From Saprospiraceae bacterium (lineage in GTDB: Bacteria; Bacteroidota; Bacteroidia; Chitinophagales; Saprospiraceae): 64,000 nucleotides of DNA. Below the pieces are notes generated by a model. That model was given only the letters and a program-made list of their open reading frames with translations, made no database searches and was not told the origin of the DNA. Location of the stretch: assembly GCA_027488135.1 (NCBI GenBank), contig JAIYCH010000062.1, positions 1 to 64,000 of the forward strand, written 5' to 3'. The position numbers were made by a program, and so were the translations under genes. Shown here one piece after another: positions 15,921-23,523 of this stretch (within the stretch, counting starts at the first letter, position 1; each line of letters starts with the position of its first letter).

Positions 15921-16565
15921 ATGCCTTTACTCTTCATTTTATTTATCTCTTTGTTCGCGATAAACGAACCTCCTACCTTAAAACTTGGGCTTTTGAAATA
16001 TAACGGTGGTGGCGATTGGTATTCAAATCCAACGGCCCTGCCAAATCTGGCGCAATTTTGTAATAAAAATATGGGCACCAATTTCGATCTCAATTATGGC
16101 ACCGTTGAAGTAGGAAGTTTAGATATTTTCAACTATCCGTTTTTGCATTTGACAGGACATGGAAATGTGGTGTTTTCAGATAGGGAAGCAGCGAATTTAA
16201 GACAATATTTAATGGGGGGCGGCTTCTTGCACATCGACGATAATTATGGAATGGATCCATATATCAGACCTGCCATGAAAAAAGTATTTCCCGAACTGGA
16301 ACTTGCTGAATTACCCTTTGAACATGAAATTTATAAACAAAAATATAATTTTCCAAACGGCCTTCCTAAGATCCATGCACACGATGGGAAAGCTCCCCGA
16401 GGATACGGTTTAATATGGAAAGGAAGGTTAATCTGCTTTTATTCTGTAGAATGTGACTTAGGCGACGGTTGGGAAAATCAAGAAGTACACAATGATCCAC
16501 CAGAAAACAGACTGAAAGCTATGCAAATGGGTGCTAACTTAGTAAAATATGCCTTTCAGTTTTAA
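15921..16565 (+). CDS. DUF4159 domain protein, exported
   Basis: A 214-residue protein with an N-terminal hydrophobic stretch (PLLFILFISLFA, residues 2-13) that looks like a short signal peptide or anchor. The rest matches the DUF4159 pattern: KYNGGGDWYSNPTALPNL, FLHLTGHGNVVFSD, LRQYLMGGGFLHIDDNYG, HEIYKQKYNFPNGLP and a C-terminal GANLVKYAF. The fold resembles a glutamine-amidotransferase-like Rossmann domain without the catalytic Cys, and the molecular role is unknown. In Bacteroidota such genes are often near moxR/BatA-type loci; here it instead follows rsmE. It converges on a PspC gene with a 4-base overlap. Confidence 0.85.
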   Translation: MPLLFILFISLFAINEPPTLKLGLLKYNGGGDWYSNPTALPNLAQFCNKNMGTNFDLNYGTVEVGSLDIFNYPFLHLTGHGNVVFSDREAANLRQYLMGGGFLHIDDNYGMDPYIRPAMKKVFPELELAELPFEHEIYKQKYNFPNGLPKIHAHDGKAPRGYGLIWKGRLICFYSVECDLGDGWENQEVHNDPPENRLKAMQMGANLVKYAFQF

Positions 16566-16771
16566 TTCCATATAAGATTCTTACTCTGTCTAAGGTATTT
16601 CTTTATATTTAACCAAAAGGCCATGAAAAGATAAACGATGGCAGGAGAACCCATGGTAACAAAGGTAATATATATAAAATACAGACGTACCCTAGACGAT
16701 TGAACCCCTAGCCATTCGCCCCAATAGGAACAAACACCAAATAACGATTTCTCAATAATACCTCTGAACAT
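16562..16771 (-). CDS. PspC-domain small membrane protein
   Basis: A 69-residue protein made almost entirely of one PspC domain: GVCSYWGEWLGVQSSRVRLYFIYITF followed by a hydrophobic hairpin SPAIVYLFMAFWLNI. The pattern (GV-x-GG-hydrophobic-A-x-x-hydrophobic-x-R-hydrophobic) is that of the phage-shock protein C family, a membrane stress sensor, though the usual GGVCGG is altered to FGVCSY. It overlaps the DUF4159 gene tail to tail by four bases. Confidence 0.8.
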   Translation of the reverse strand: MFRGIIEKSLFGVCSYWGEWLGVQSSRVRLYFIYITFVTMGSPAIVYLFMAFWLNIKKYLRQSKNLIWN

Positions 16772-16849
16772 AAGTAATAATTTAAATTATTGGATGATTT
16801 TTATCATAAAAACTGCATAAACTCAAATTTAATAAAAAAGTTTAACATT

Positions 16850-17353
16850 TTATCGACTTTTAAATGACCAGGTAATAAGATGAGAAGAAACCATGGTACC
16901 ATCTTTAAAGGTTCCCACCACTTTTGTTTGAATAGACTTCGGCGATTTATCCCTTACTGACTCAAAAACCACTTTTCTAATGTCCTCTCCTTGTAAACAG
17001 GTAAAATAAACAGGCTGGTTTGCCTTTTTAATATACGTACCTGAAACCTCTGTCACAAGGGTTGAGATTGATCCCATACCTTCTGTGGCCATCGTTGCGA
17101 GCATTCCAGAGGCTAGTTCTGCGGCCCCTGATTGCGCTGCGAAATAAATAGATTTAAATGGATTTTGTGTACGTTTCGAAAACGGCAGCATTACCGTGGC
17201 TTCGAAGCAGTTGATCTTTTCGAGACGCACGCCCCACCAAAAAAGGGTTGGTATCTTAAGGATAAAAAATAAAAAAAGGGCAAATGGTTTTTTAATTTTT
17301 TCAGTAAAGGCCAGTTGTTCAGGTATTGGGGGTAATGTATCTGCATTTTCCAT
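16850..17353 (-). CDS. DUF4442 hot-dog fold protein
   Basis: A 167-residue protein. The pattern NPFKSIYFAAQSGAAELASGMLATMA near residues 63-90 is the helix and oligomer-contact part of hot-dog thioesterase-like proteins of the DUF4442 family. Before it, PTLFWWGVRLEKIN is the usual opening strand. It could be an acyl-CoA thioesterase, but no catalytic acid is firmly identified. It is divergent from sucC, with a promoter-like box TACTTTTG at 17385-17392. Confidence 0.75.
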   Translation of the reverse strand: MENADTLPPIPEQLAFTEKIKKPFALFLFFILKIPTLFWWGVRLEKINCFEATVMLPFSKRTQNPFKSIYFAAQSGAAELASGMLATMATEGMGSISTLVTEVSGTYIKKANQPVYFTCLQGEDIRKVVFESVRDKSPKSIQTKVVGTFKDGTMVSSHLITWSFKSR

Positions 17354-17384
17354 AGTCTAAAATCAAATGATTATAAAATTTTAA

Positions 17385-17392
17385 CAAAAGTA
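17385..17392 (-). promoter_or_regulatory. Putative -7 box for the DUF4442 gene
   Basis: TACTTTTG on the minus strand, a full TAnnTTTG match, 31 bases before the start at 17353. The -33 region is not clear. Confidence 0.4.
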
Positions 17393-17423
17393 GCAGAAAA
17401 ATATTCCAATTTAATGTTTTTTC

Positions 17424-17455
17424 TTTCAAAATAGCGGGTTAAAATTGTACTTTTG
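17424..17455 (+). promoter_or_regulatory. sucC promoter
   Basis: TTTC (17424-17427), a 20-base spacer and TACTTTTG (17448-17455), the latter a full -7 match. The ATG of sucC follows 48 bases later. The box sequence is identical to that of the divergent DUF4442 gene. Confidence 0.5.
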
Positions 17456-17503
17456 ACCGCGAAGATGAAACTTTAGAAAATAACCATCGGAATAACGGAA
17501 ATT

Positions 17504-18712
17504 ATGAATCTACACGAATACCAAGGTAAAGAGTTGTTAAAGAAATTTGGTGTTTCCATTCAGGAAGGCATTGTAGCTGGAAACAAGCAAGAAGCGATGG
17601 AGGCCTATACTGCATTGACTGCCAAAACAAATTCTCCATTCGCCATTGTAAAAGCTCAGATTCACGCTGGCGGTCGCGGCAAAGGAGGAGGGGTTAAACT
17701 AGCTAAAAATGCCGCTGATTTTGAACTTCATGCTAATAATATTTTAGGCATGTATTTGAGGACGCCTCAAACGGCTGGAGGAATGGAAGGACCAGGTAAA
17801 CTGGTTAGTAAAATTCTTGTTGCCGAAGATGCTTACGCTCCTGATTTTGATGCTTGCAAAGAATTATACGTTTCTATTCTAATGGATAGAGAGAAAAAAT
17901 GTAATGTCATTATCTATAGTACTGAAGGTGGTATGGATATTGAAAAAGTGGCTGAGGAAACACCTGATAAAGTTCAAAAAGAATGGATTGACGCTTCCTT
18001 GGGACTCCAGGCCTTCCAAACGAGAAAAATTGCCTTCAATTTAGGTTTAAGTGGAAAAGCGTTCAAGGAAATGACCTCTTTCATTACCAAACTTTATACT
18101 GCTTTCGTTGCATCAGATGCCGCGCTATTTGAAATTAATCCTTGCCTGAAAACGGCTGATGATAGAATTATTGCCGTAGATGCAAAAGTTACGATAGACG
18201 ATAATGCGTTGTACAGGCATCCTGATTTAGAGGCTCAACGCGATAACAGCGAGGAAGATCCTACTGAAGTTGAAGCGAGAGAGTCTGATTTGAATTATGT
18301 GAAATTAGATGGTAACGTAGGTTGTATGGTAAATGGTGCCGGTTTAGCTATGGCAACCATGGATATTATAAAGCTTTCAGGTGGTGAGCCCGCTAATTTC
18401 CTTGATGTTGGTGGAACGGCTGATGCAAAAAGAGTGGAACTGGCTTTCCGTATCATCTTGAAGGATCCCGCAGTTAAAGCTATTTTAATAAATATTTTTG
18501 GTGGCATTGTGCGTTGTGACCGAGTGGCACAGGGTGTAATTGATGCCTATAAGAATATGGGAAATATTCATGTTCCCCTTATTGTTAGATTACAAGGAAC
18601 CAATGCAGATTTAGCTAAAAAAATGATTGATGAATCAGGCCTTGCCGTGCAATCGGCTATTGCCCTCGAGGAAGCTGCCGATTTAGTGAGAAATGTTTTT
18701 GAAAAAGTATAA
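17504..18712 (+). CDS. sucC: Succinyl-CoA synthetase beta subunit
   Basis: The ATP-grasp subunit of the TCA-cycle ligase that interconverts succinyl-CoA and succinate with NTP synthesis. The protein is 402 residues. Signatures are the N-terminal MNLHEYQGKELLKKFG, the ATP-grasp lysine region AQIHAGGRGKGGGVKLA, INPCLKTADD and DAKVTIDDNALYRHPDL with metal ligands, and the C-terminal ligase part GLAMATMDIIKLSGGEPANFLD followed by NIFGGIVRCDRVA. The alpha subunit sucD is not adjacent: the next gene is an RNA methyltransferase. Separate sucC and sucD loci occur in Bacteroidota. Confidence 0.96.
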   Translation: MNLHEYQGKELLKKFGVSIQEGIVAGNKQEAMEAYTALTAKTNSPFAIVKAQIHAGGRGKGGGVKLAKNAADFELHANNILGMYLRTPQTAGGMEGPGKLVSKILVAEDAYAPDFDACKELYVSILMDREKKCNVIIYSTEGGMDIEKVAEETPDKVQKEWIDASLGLQAFQTRKIAFNLGLSGKAFKEMTSFITKLYTAFVASDAALFEINPCLKTADDRIIAVDAKVTIDDNALYRHPDLEAQRDNSEEDPTEVEARESDLNYVKLDGNVGCMVNGAGLAMATMDIIKLSGGEPANFLDVGGTADAKRVELAFRIILKDPAVKAILINIFGGIVRCDRVAQGVIDAYKNMGNIHVPLIVRLQGTNADLAKKMIDESGLAVQSAIALEEAADLVRNVFEKV

Positions 18713-18715
18713 ATT

Positions 18716-19864
18716 TTGAAATTAATAGTGAAAACACTGGCAGGACTTGAAGAAGTCCTGGCCAGTGAACTTCAGTTACTTGGTGCTGAAAATATTGAGT
18801 TAGGCACACGTTCTGTATTTTGTGAAACTGACCTGGAAGGTGTCTATCGCCTGAATCTTTGCCTTAGTACCGCGCTAAGGATTCTTATTCCCATCGTAAG
18901 GTTTGAGGCCGAGGATGAAACGGAGTTGTATGACTGCATGAATGAAATTCCCTGGGAAAAATATGTTTCTCCAACAGGTACCATTGCCGTTGATGCCATT
19001 GCTCAAGGTGAGGTGTTTCGTCATTCCCATTATATTGCCTTAAAAACCAAAGACGCAGTTGTTGACCGATTCCGGTCTTTATTTGATGTAAGACCAAATG
19101 TTGATATCAATTTTCCTGACCTCAGGATAAATGTTCATAATAACGATAAAACATTCACCGTCTCCCTCGATTCATCGGGAACTTCCCTTCACAGAAGAGG
19201 TTATCGAGAGGAAGGTGAGGAAGCTCCTTTAAACGAAGTATTGGCAGCAGGGATGATTCGATTGAGCCAGTGGAATAAAGATTGTCCATTTATAGATCCT
19301 ATGTGTGGATCGGGCACATTGTTAATTGAAGCTGCCCTTTTTGCCCGAAATATCGCGCCTAATAAAAACAGGAAAGATGGATTTTGTTTCCAGCGTTGGC
19401 CCAATTTCCAGCCAGAATTATTGGAAAAAGTACGAAATGAAAGTATAAGCAAGGAAGTCCCTTTCAATATCGGTATTTACGGAGGTGATATTCGCGAAAG
19501 CGCTACCCGTGCAACTAAAGCAAATATCCGTGCCGCTGGCCTTTTAGATACTATTTCCATCGAGACCAGGTCTTTTGAAAAAAGTATTCCACCACCTCCT
19601 CCGGGTATTTTGATGGTTAATCCTCCTTATGATGCCCGTATGTCTCTTGAAGATGCTTCTCTTTTTTATAAAAAATTAGGAGACAAATTTAAATCAGGAT
19701 ATGAAGGCTATCAAGCCTGGGTTATTACGGGTAATCCAGAAGCTGCGAAAGCCATTGGTTTGAGAACTTCCAGAAAAATTCCTCTATTTAATGGCAACAT
19801 TGCCTGTAAATTTTTGAAATTTGAGATGTATTCTGGCACAAAAAAGGTGAAAAATGAAAAATAA
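18716..19864 (+). CDS. THUMP-domain RNA methyltransferase (RlmL/TrmN-like)
   Basis: A 382-residue class I methyltransferase, most like the N-terminal half of RlmL, which makes m2G2445 in 23S rRNA. THUMP region near residues 45-150 (SHYIALKTKDAVVDRFR, INVHNNDKTFTVSLDSSG). The catalytic part has LHRRGYREEGEEAPLNEVLAAG, the SAM motif DPMCGSGTLLIEAALFARN and the amino-methylating motif NPPYDAR. The likely start is TTG 18716, three bases after the sucC stop; a GTG four codons later would cut off the conserved KLIVKTLAGLEEVLA opening. It overlaps the next gene by 11 bases. Confidence 0.88.
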   Translation: MKLIVKTLAGLEEVLASELQLLGAENIELGTRSVFCETDLEGVYRLNLCLSTALRILIPIVRFEAEDETELYDCMNEIPWEKYVSPTGTIAVDAIAQGEVFRHSHYIALKTKDAVVDRFRSLFDVRPNVDINFPDLRINVHNNDKTFTVSLDSSGTSLHRRGYREEGEEAPLNEVLAAGMIRLSQWNKDCPFIDPMCGSGTLLIEAALFARNIAPNKNRKDGFCFQRWPNFQPELLEKVRNESISKEVPFNIGIYGGDIRESATRATKANIRAAGLLDTISIETRSFEKSIPPPPPGILMVNPPYDARMSLEDASLFYKKLGDKFKSGYEGYQAWVITGNPEAAKAIGLRTSRKIPLFNGNIACKFLKFEMYSGTKKVKNEK

Positions 19865-20225
19865 TCTGCGTTTCTCTCTCCTTTTAACGCTTTTTATTCC
19901 TTTTGTTTTTTCGCCATTAATGGCTCAGTTACCCTCCAAAATTTCCATCGTCAATAAATCTATACCGCAATTAAAGAGGGAGGTTGAAAATTACTCTACT
20001 TTCCAGGAAACCTTTGCCCATTTAACCACGGCACAAAGGTCTTCCACGAAACCAATGATCAAAACCTTTACAAAACCTTCGCCATTCAATGGGGTTTCAG
20101 CCAGGCCTTTGGCATTGTTTTGCAGAATTGAGGTATTTCTTGAAAAGAAAAATGGCATGCCCATTAAATTCCGGTTAGGAGATATAGATAAGGTGGACCA
20201 ATTGGAGGGCAAATTTTTATGGTAA
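19854..20225 (+). CDS. Small exported protein of unknown function
   Basis: A 123-residue protein with a clear Sec signal peptide: KNNLR, a hydrophobic core SLLLTLFIPFVFSPLM, and a likely cleavage after MAQ near residue 25. The mature part is about 98 residues and basic (STKPMIKTFTKPSPFNG), ending in a stretch RIEVFLEKKNGMPIKFRLGD that resembles a short beta hairpin. No family was recognised. It overlaps the methyltransferase gene by 11 bases and meets the epimerase gene tail to tail with no gap. Confidence 0.65.
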   Translation: MKNNLRFSLLLTLFIPFVFSPLMAQLPSKISIVNKSIPQLKREVENYSTFQETFAHLTTAQRSSTKPMIKTFTKPSPFNGVSARPLALFCRIEVFLEKKNGMPIKFRLGDIDKVDQLEGKFLW

Positions 20226-21299
20226 TTATAATTCATCCTTTATAAAACCGAGACCAAATCTATCATTATATATACCCATTTTACCCTCTTTTACATAAAA
20301 TCCACCTTTCACAAAATCTTCGCCTAAATCGAAGCTTCCGTCTAAATCAATGTATTTTGTATTTTTATTAGCAAAAGCGGCATGTAAAGCGGCGGTAATG
20401 CTGATACAACTCTCATCATTACATCCCCAGAATAAAGAAATTCCGGCCAGTTCAGCAATTCTACCAATATCCATAGCATTTAAAATACCCCCGCATTTCA
20501 TTAATTTAATATTAAAAATACCGAAAGGCTTTTCTATGAGCCAGGGGAAGACCGATTGGGTAGATTTAAGAGACTCATCAGCACAGAAAGTACGTCTAAT
20601 CGTTTCCGGATAAACTAAGAGCTCACTTTCTAGGCCCACTTTAAAAGGTTGTTCAATTAACTCAATGTTCTGATGGGCTGTTTCATTCAAAAAATAACCA
20701 AGATCAGCCGCTGAATAACCTTGATTTGCATCTACTCTAAGGGTAACTTCATTGCCAAAATGTTCCCTCAAAGCTTTAATCCTCAGTACATCAGACTCAG
20801 GATCATCTCCTGTTTTAACTTTAAAAACAGTAAACTTATCCTTAAAAAAGTTAGCTGCCTCTTTCAGGGTATCTTCCACATTCATGATACCAATGGTTAC
20901 AGAAGTAGGTAACTCATCAAAATATTTTCCATAAATATCCACCACTGGTATTTTTGCCCATTGCCCATAGGCATCATGTAAAGCAATATCAAGCGCTGCC
21001 AAAGCCCCTGGATTATTTGGAATAAGTTGTTGAAATTCCCTTATCAAACCTAAAAATCCTCTGATATCTCTACCCTTTAAACGAGGTAAAACCCATTTAT
21101 TTAAAACCTCTTCTGCTTCAATGGGCGACTCCCCTACTACTTCAGGAGCGGGATTAGCGGCACCATAACCAATGATACCATTTTCCAAATGAATAGTTAA
21201 GCAGATATTTTCCACATCATCAATAATTCTTCCTGCGATGGCATAAGGTTTTTGTAACTTCAAATTTTTTCTAATAACCTTAATCTGATCAATTCTCAT
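20226..21299 (-). CDS. Dipeptide epimerase (L-Ala-D/L-Glu type), enolase superfamily
   Basis: A 357-residue member of the mandelate racemase/muconate lactonizing subgroup. Catalytic layout is visible: FKVKTG (K-x-K catalytic lysine), RVDANQGY (metal Asp), IELIEQPF (metal Glu), CADESLKS (metal Asp/Glu) and FNIKLMKCGG (second catalytic lysine). The paired lysines fit 1,1-proton transfer, as in L-Ala-D/L-Glu epimerases that recycle murein peptides. The C-terminal DLDGSFDLGEDF is common in that family. The exact dipeptide cannot be read from sequence. Downstream of the TrmH-like gene by 16 bases, so probably cotranscribed. Confidence 0.88.
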   Translation of the reverse strand: MRIDQIKVIRKNLKLQKPYAIAGRIIDDVENICLTIHLENGIIGYGAANPAPEVVGESPIEAEEVLNKWVLPRLKGRDIRGFLGLIREFQQLIPNNPGALAALDIALHDAYGQWAKIPVVDIYGKYFDELPTSVTIGIMNVEDTLKEAANFFKDKFTVFKVKTGDDPESDVLRIKALREHFGNEVTLRVDANQGYSAADLGYFLNETAHQNIELIEQPFKVGLESELLVYPETIRRTFCADESLKSTQSVFPWLIEKPFGIFNIKLMKCGGILNAMDIGRIAELAGISLFWGCNDESCISITAALHAAFANKNTKYIDLDGSFDLGEDFVKGGFYVKEGKMGIYNDRFGLGFIKDEL

Positions 21300-21315
21300 G
21301 ATAAAATAGTTTGAT

Positions 21316-21849
21316 TTAAAGTAATTTCCTGAAAGCTTCCCAAAGAATCATACCCATGGACACGGAAACATTTAAGCTATGCTTTGAGCCCACCTGGGGA
21401 ATTTCCACCACAGCATTCGCTAAAGGAAGAAAAAGAGGTTGCACACCATCGACTTCATTCCCAAATATAATCACATATTTATGATTTTTAATAAATTCAA
21501 AATCTTGCAACCAAATACTTCCTTCCACCTGTTCAGCCAGAATAATTTCCCAACCATCCTCTTTCAATTCTTTTAAAAAAGGAACCTCATTTTCTACATA
21601 CTCCCACGACACGGTTTGTGTTGAACCCAACGCTGTTTTTAATATTTCCTTATGAGGAGGTTGTTGCGTAATGCCGGATAGATATAGTTTTTCAATACCC
21701 AAAGCATCTGAAGTGCGGAAAGCGGAACCAACATTTAATGCACTTCTAACATTATCCAACCATATACGAACGGGTATCGTTTTCCTGTTTTCAGACAAAA
21801 CAAAGGGATTATCTTCCAAATAAGTAGTAGATTTCTTTCTGGTTAACAT
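21316..21849 (-). CDS. TrmH-family (SPOUT) RNA 2'-O-methyltransferase
   Basis: A 177-residue enzyme from ATG 21849; a longer start at 21882 overlaps the promoter. SPOUT motifs: NVRSALNVGSAFRTSDALG (motif 1 with Asn/Arg), VIIFGNEVDGV (motif 2) and VEIPQVGSKHSLNVSVSMGMILWEAF (motif 3). The target RNA, tRNA Gm18 or a 23S site, cannot be deduced. There is no N-terminal substrate-binding extension, so it resembles the shortest members of the family. Confidence 0.9.
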   Translation of the reverse strand: MLTRKKSTTYLEDNPFVLSENRKTIPVRIWLDNVRSALNVGSAFRTSDALGIEKLYLSGITQQPPHKEILKTALGSTQTVSWEYVENEVPFLKELKEDGWEIILAEQVEGSIWLQDFEFIKNHKYVIIFGNEVDGVQPLFLPLANAVVEIPQVGSKHSLNVSVSMGMILWEAFRKLL

Positions 21850-21879
21850 AGTAATTTTCCTAAAATTTAAAATATATTG

Positions 21880-21887
21880 CAAAGGTA
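21880..21887 (-). promoter_or_regulatory. Putative -7 box for the TrmH-like gene
   Basis: TACCTTTG on the minus strand, a full TAnnTTTG match, 31 bases before ATG 21849. It lies over an alternative in-frame start at 21882 and argues against that start. It also lies immediately upstream of the divergent gene at 21904. Confidence 0.5.
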
Positions 21888-21903
21888 TTTAAATCGAAGG
21901 AAA

Positions 21904-22305
21904 ATGGACTTACTATTCGTTTATGGAACCTTATTACCAGAATGTAATCTATCCATTTCAACCCAATTCCTAAAAGAGGCTGAATTTATAGGGCACGGAT
22001 ATGTTTTTGCAAATCTATATGATCTTGGAGATTATCCAGGAATGGTTTTAGATATGTCTCAAGAGCATAAAGTTTTCGGACATATTTATCGGTTGAAATC
22101 ACCAGAAAAAACACTTCCTTTACTTGACGAATATGAGGACATAAACCCATCATTTCCAGAGGATAATGAATATATCCGCACGGTAATAAAGGTAATAAGT
22201 GGGGGAAGGGAAATTAATGCCTACGCCTATTTATATGCAAAGGATGTTTTACCTTTAATAAAGATACCTTCCGGTGATTACCTTTCTTACCTTAACGTTA
22301 CATAG
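21904..22305 (+). CDS. Gamma-glutamylcyclotransferase-like (AIG2/GGCT fold) protein
   Basis: A 133-residue protein from ATG 21904. The N terminus LLFVYGTLLPECN holds the YGTL motif that binds the substrate, and LLDEYEDI near residue 80 carries the likely catalytic glutamate. The size fits the single-domain family that releases 5-oxoproline from gamma-glutamyl amines or peptides; the substrate is not known. An in-frame ATG at 21877 adds MQRYLNRRK and overlaps the divergent promoter. The following PLP enzyme gene starts 18 bases later and is likely in the same transcript. Confidence 0.8.
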   Translation: MDLLFVYGTLLPECNLSISTQFLKEAEFIGHGYVFANLYDLGDYPGMVLDMSQEHKVFGHIYRLKSPEKTLPLLDEYEDINPSFPEDNEYIRTVIKVISGGREINAYAYLYAKDVLPLIKIPSGDYLSYLNVT

Positions 22306-22323
22306 TCAAAACAAAATAATAAA

Positions 22324-23523
22324 ATGAGTGAACCTATTTTTTCAGCAGCTACATTATGCGTCCAGGAAACGGTTGATCCTATGGACACTACTTCGCATAC
22401 TTTACCCATTTACGCCACATCCTCCTTTGTTTTTGATAATTTACAACAAGGCATTGATATTTTTTCCGGGGCTGAAAGCGGTTATTTATATGGCCGTTTT
22501 GGAAATCCTACCTGTGATGCGGTAGCTGAAAAATTAGCTGCACTGGAATCTTATGGTTTATCAGAAAATGGACATTGCGTTTTAGTAAGTTCAGGCATGG
22601 CCGCAATATCTGCCGTCTTAATGGCTTTACTAAAACCTGGTGATAAAATATTGACCCAAGCAGATATTTATGGTGGAACCACTGATTTTTTCAATCAAAT
22701 ACTGGCCTCTTACCACATTGGATTTGAAACGGCCGATTTAAATGATGTCGAACAAATTGAAAATATCCTTTCCAACAATCCATCCATTCGTCTCATCTAT
22801 TTAGAGTCGCCAACCAATCCAATTTTAACCTGTGTTGATTTGGAAAAATTAGTTTCGCTGGCAAAAAAGTATAACCAACTTACCGTCATAGATAATACTT
22901 TTTGTACGCCTGTCATACAACAACCTTTAAAATGGGGCATAGATTATGTCGTACATTCTACTACTAAATATTTGAATGGGCACGGAAATACTATTTCGGG
23001 TTGTATTATTGGTAAAAATGCTGAAATAATGCAGCGTGTCAAGCAAACGGTAAAATTAATGGGTTGTTCGGCTAATCCCTGGGATGCCTGGTTGGTAAAT
23101 AACGGATTAAAAACGCTTGCTTTACGCATGGAGAAACATAGTTTAAATGCTATGGAACTAGCAAAGTTTTTAACCTCTCACCCATCTGTAAAGAAGGTAT
23201 ATTACCCCGGACTTTCTGAACATAAGACGCATAGCATTGCCAGTAAACAAATGCAATATTTTGGAGGAATGCTATCCTTTGAGCTGAACGGAGGAATTGA
23301 GATTGCCAGAAAGTGTATTGATAAACTAAAATTAGCCACCATTGCACCGACATTAGGCGATGTTAACACATTGATCATGCATCCTTACACAATGTCACAT
23401 AGAAATGTCTCCTCAGCTGTACGAGAGAAATATGGGATAAGCGAAGGACTCATCAGGGTTTCTGTGGGCATAGAAGCGATAGATGATTTAATACACGACT
23501 TCAGACAAAGTTTAGCAGATTGA
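22324..23523 (+). CDS. Cystathionine gamma-synthase/lyase family PLP enzyme
   Basis: A 399-residue fold-type I PLP enzyme of trans-sulfuration. Conserved blocks: TLPIYATSSFVFD, YGRFGNPT, VSSGMAAISAVLMALLKPGD, YLESPTNPIL, VIDNTFCTPV and the PLP lysine in HSTTKYLNGH. SVGIEAIDDLI near the C terminus is the substrate carboxylate region. The active-site Cys typical of methionine gamma-lyase is absent (ADIYGGTTDF at that place), so cystathionine gamma-lyase or synthase, or O-acylhomoserine sulfhydrylase, is more likely. Sequence alone does not choose among them. Confidence 0.88.
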   Translation: MSEPIFSAATLCVQETVDPMDTTSHTLPIYATSSFVFDNLQQGIDIFSGAESGYLYGRFGNPTCDAVAEKLAALESYGLSENGHCVLVSSGMAAISAVLMALLKPGDKILTQADIYGGTTDFFNQILASYHIGFETADLNDVEQIENILSNNPSIRLIYLESPTNPILTCVDLEKLVSLAKKYNQLTVIDNTFCTPVIQQPLKWGIDYVVHSTTKYLNGHGNTISGCIIGKNAEIMQRVKQTVKLMGCSANPWDAWLVNNGLKTLALRMEKHSLNAMELAKFLTSHPSVKKVYYPGLSEHKTHSIASKQMQYFGGMLSFELNGGIEIARKCIDKLKLATIAPTLGDVNTLIMHPYTMSHRNVSSAVREKYGISEGLIRVSVGIEAIDDLIHDFRQSLAD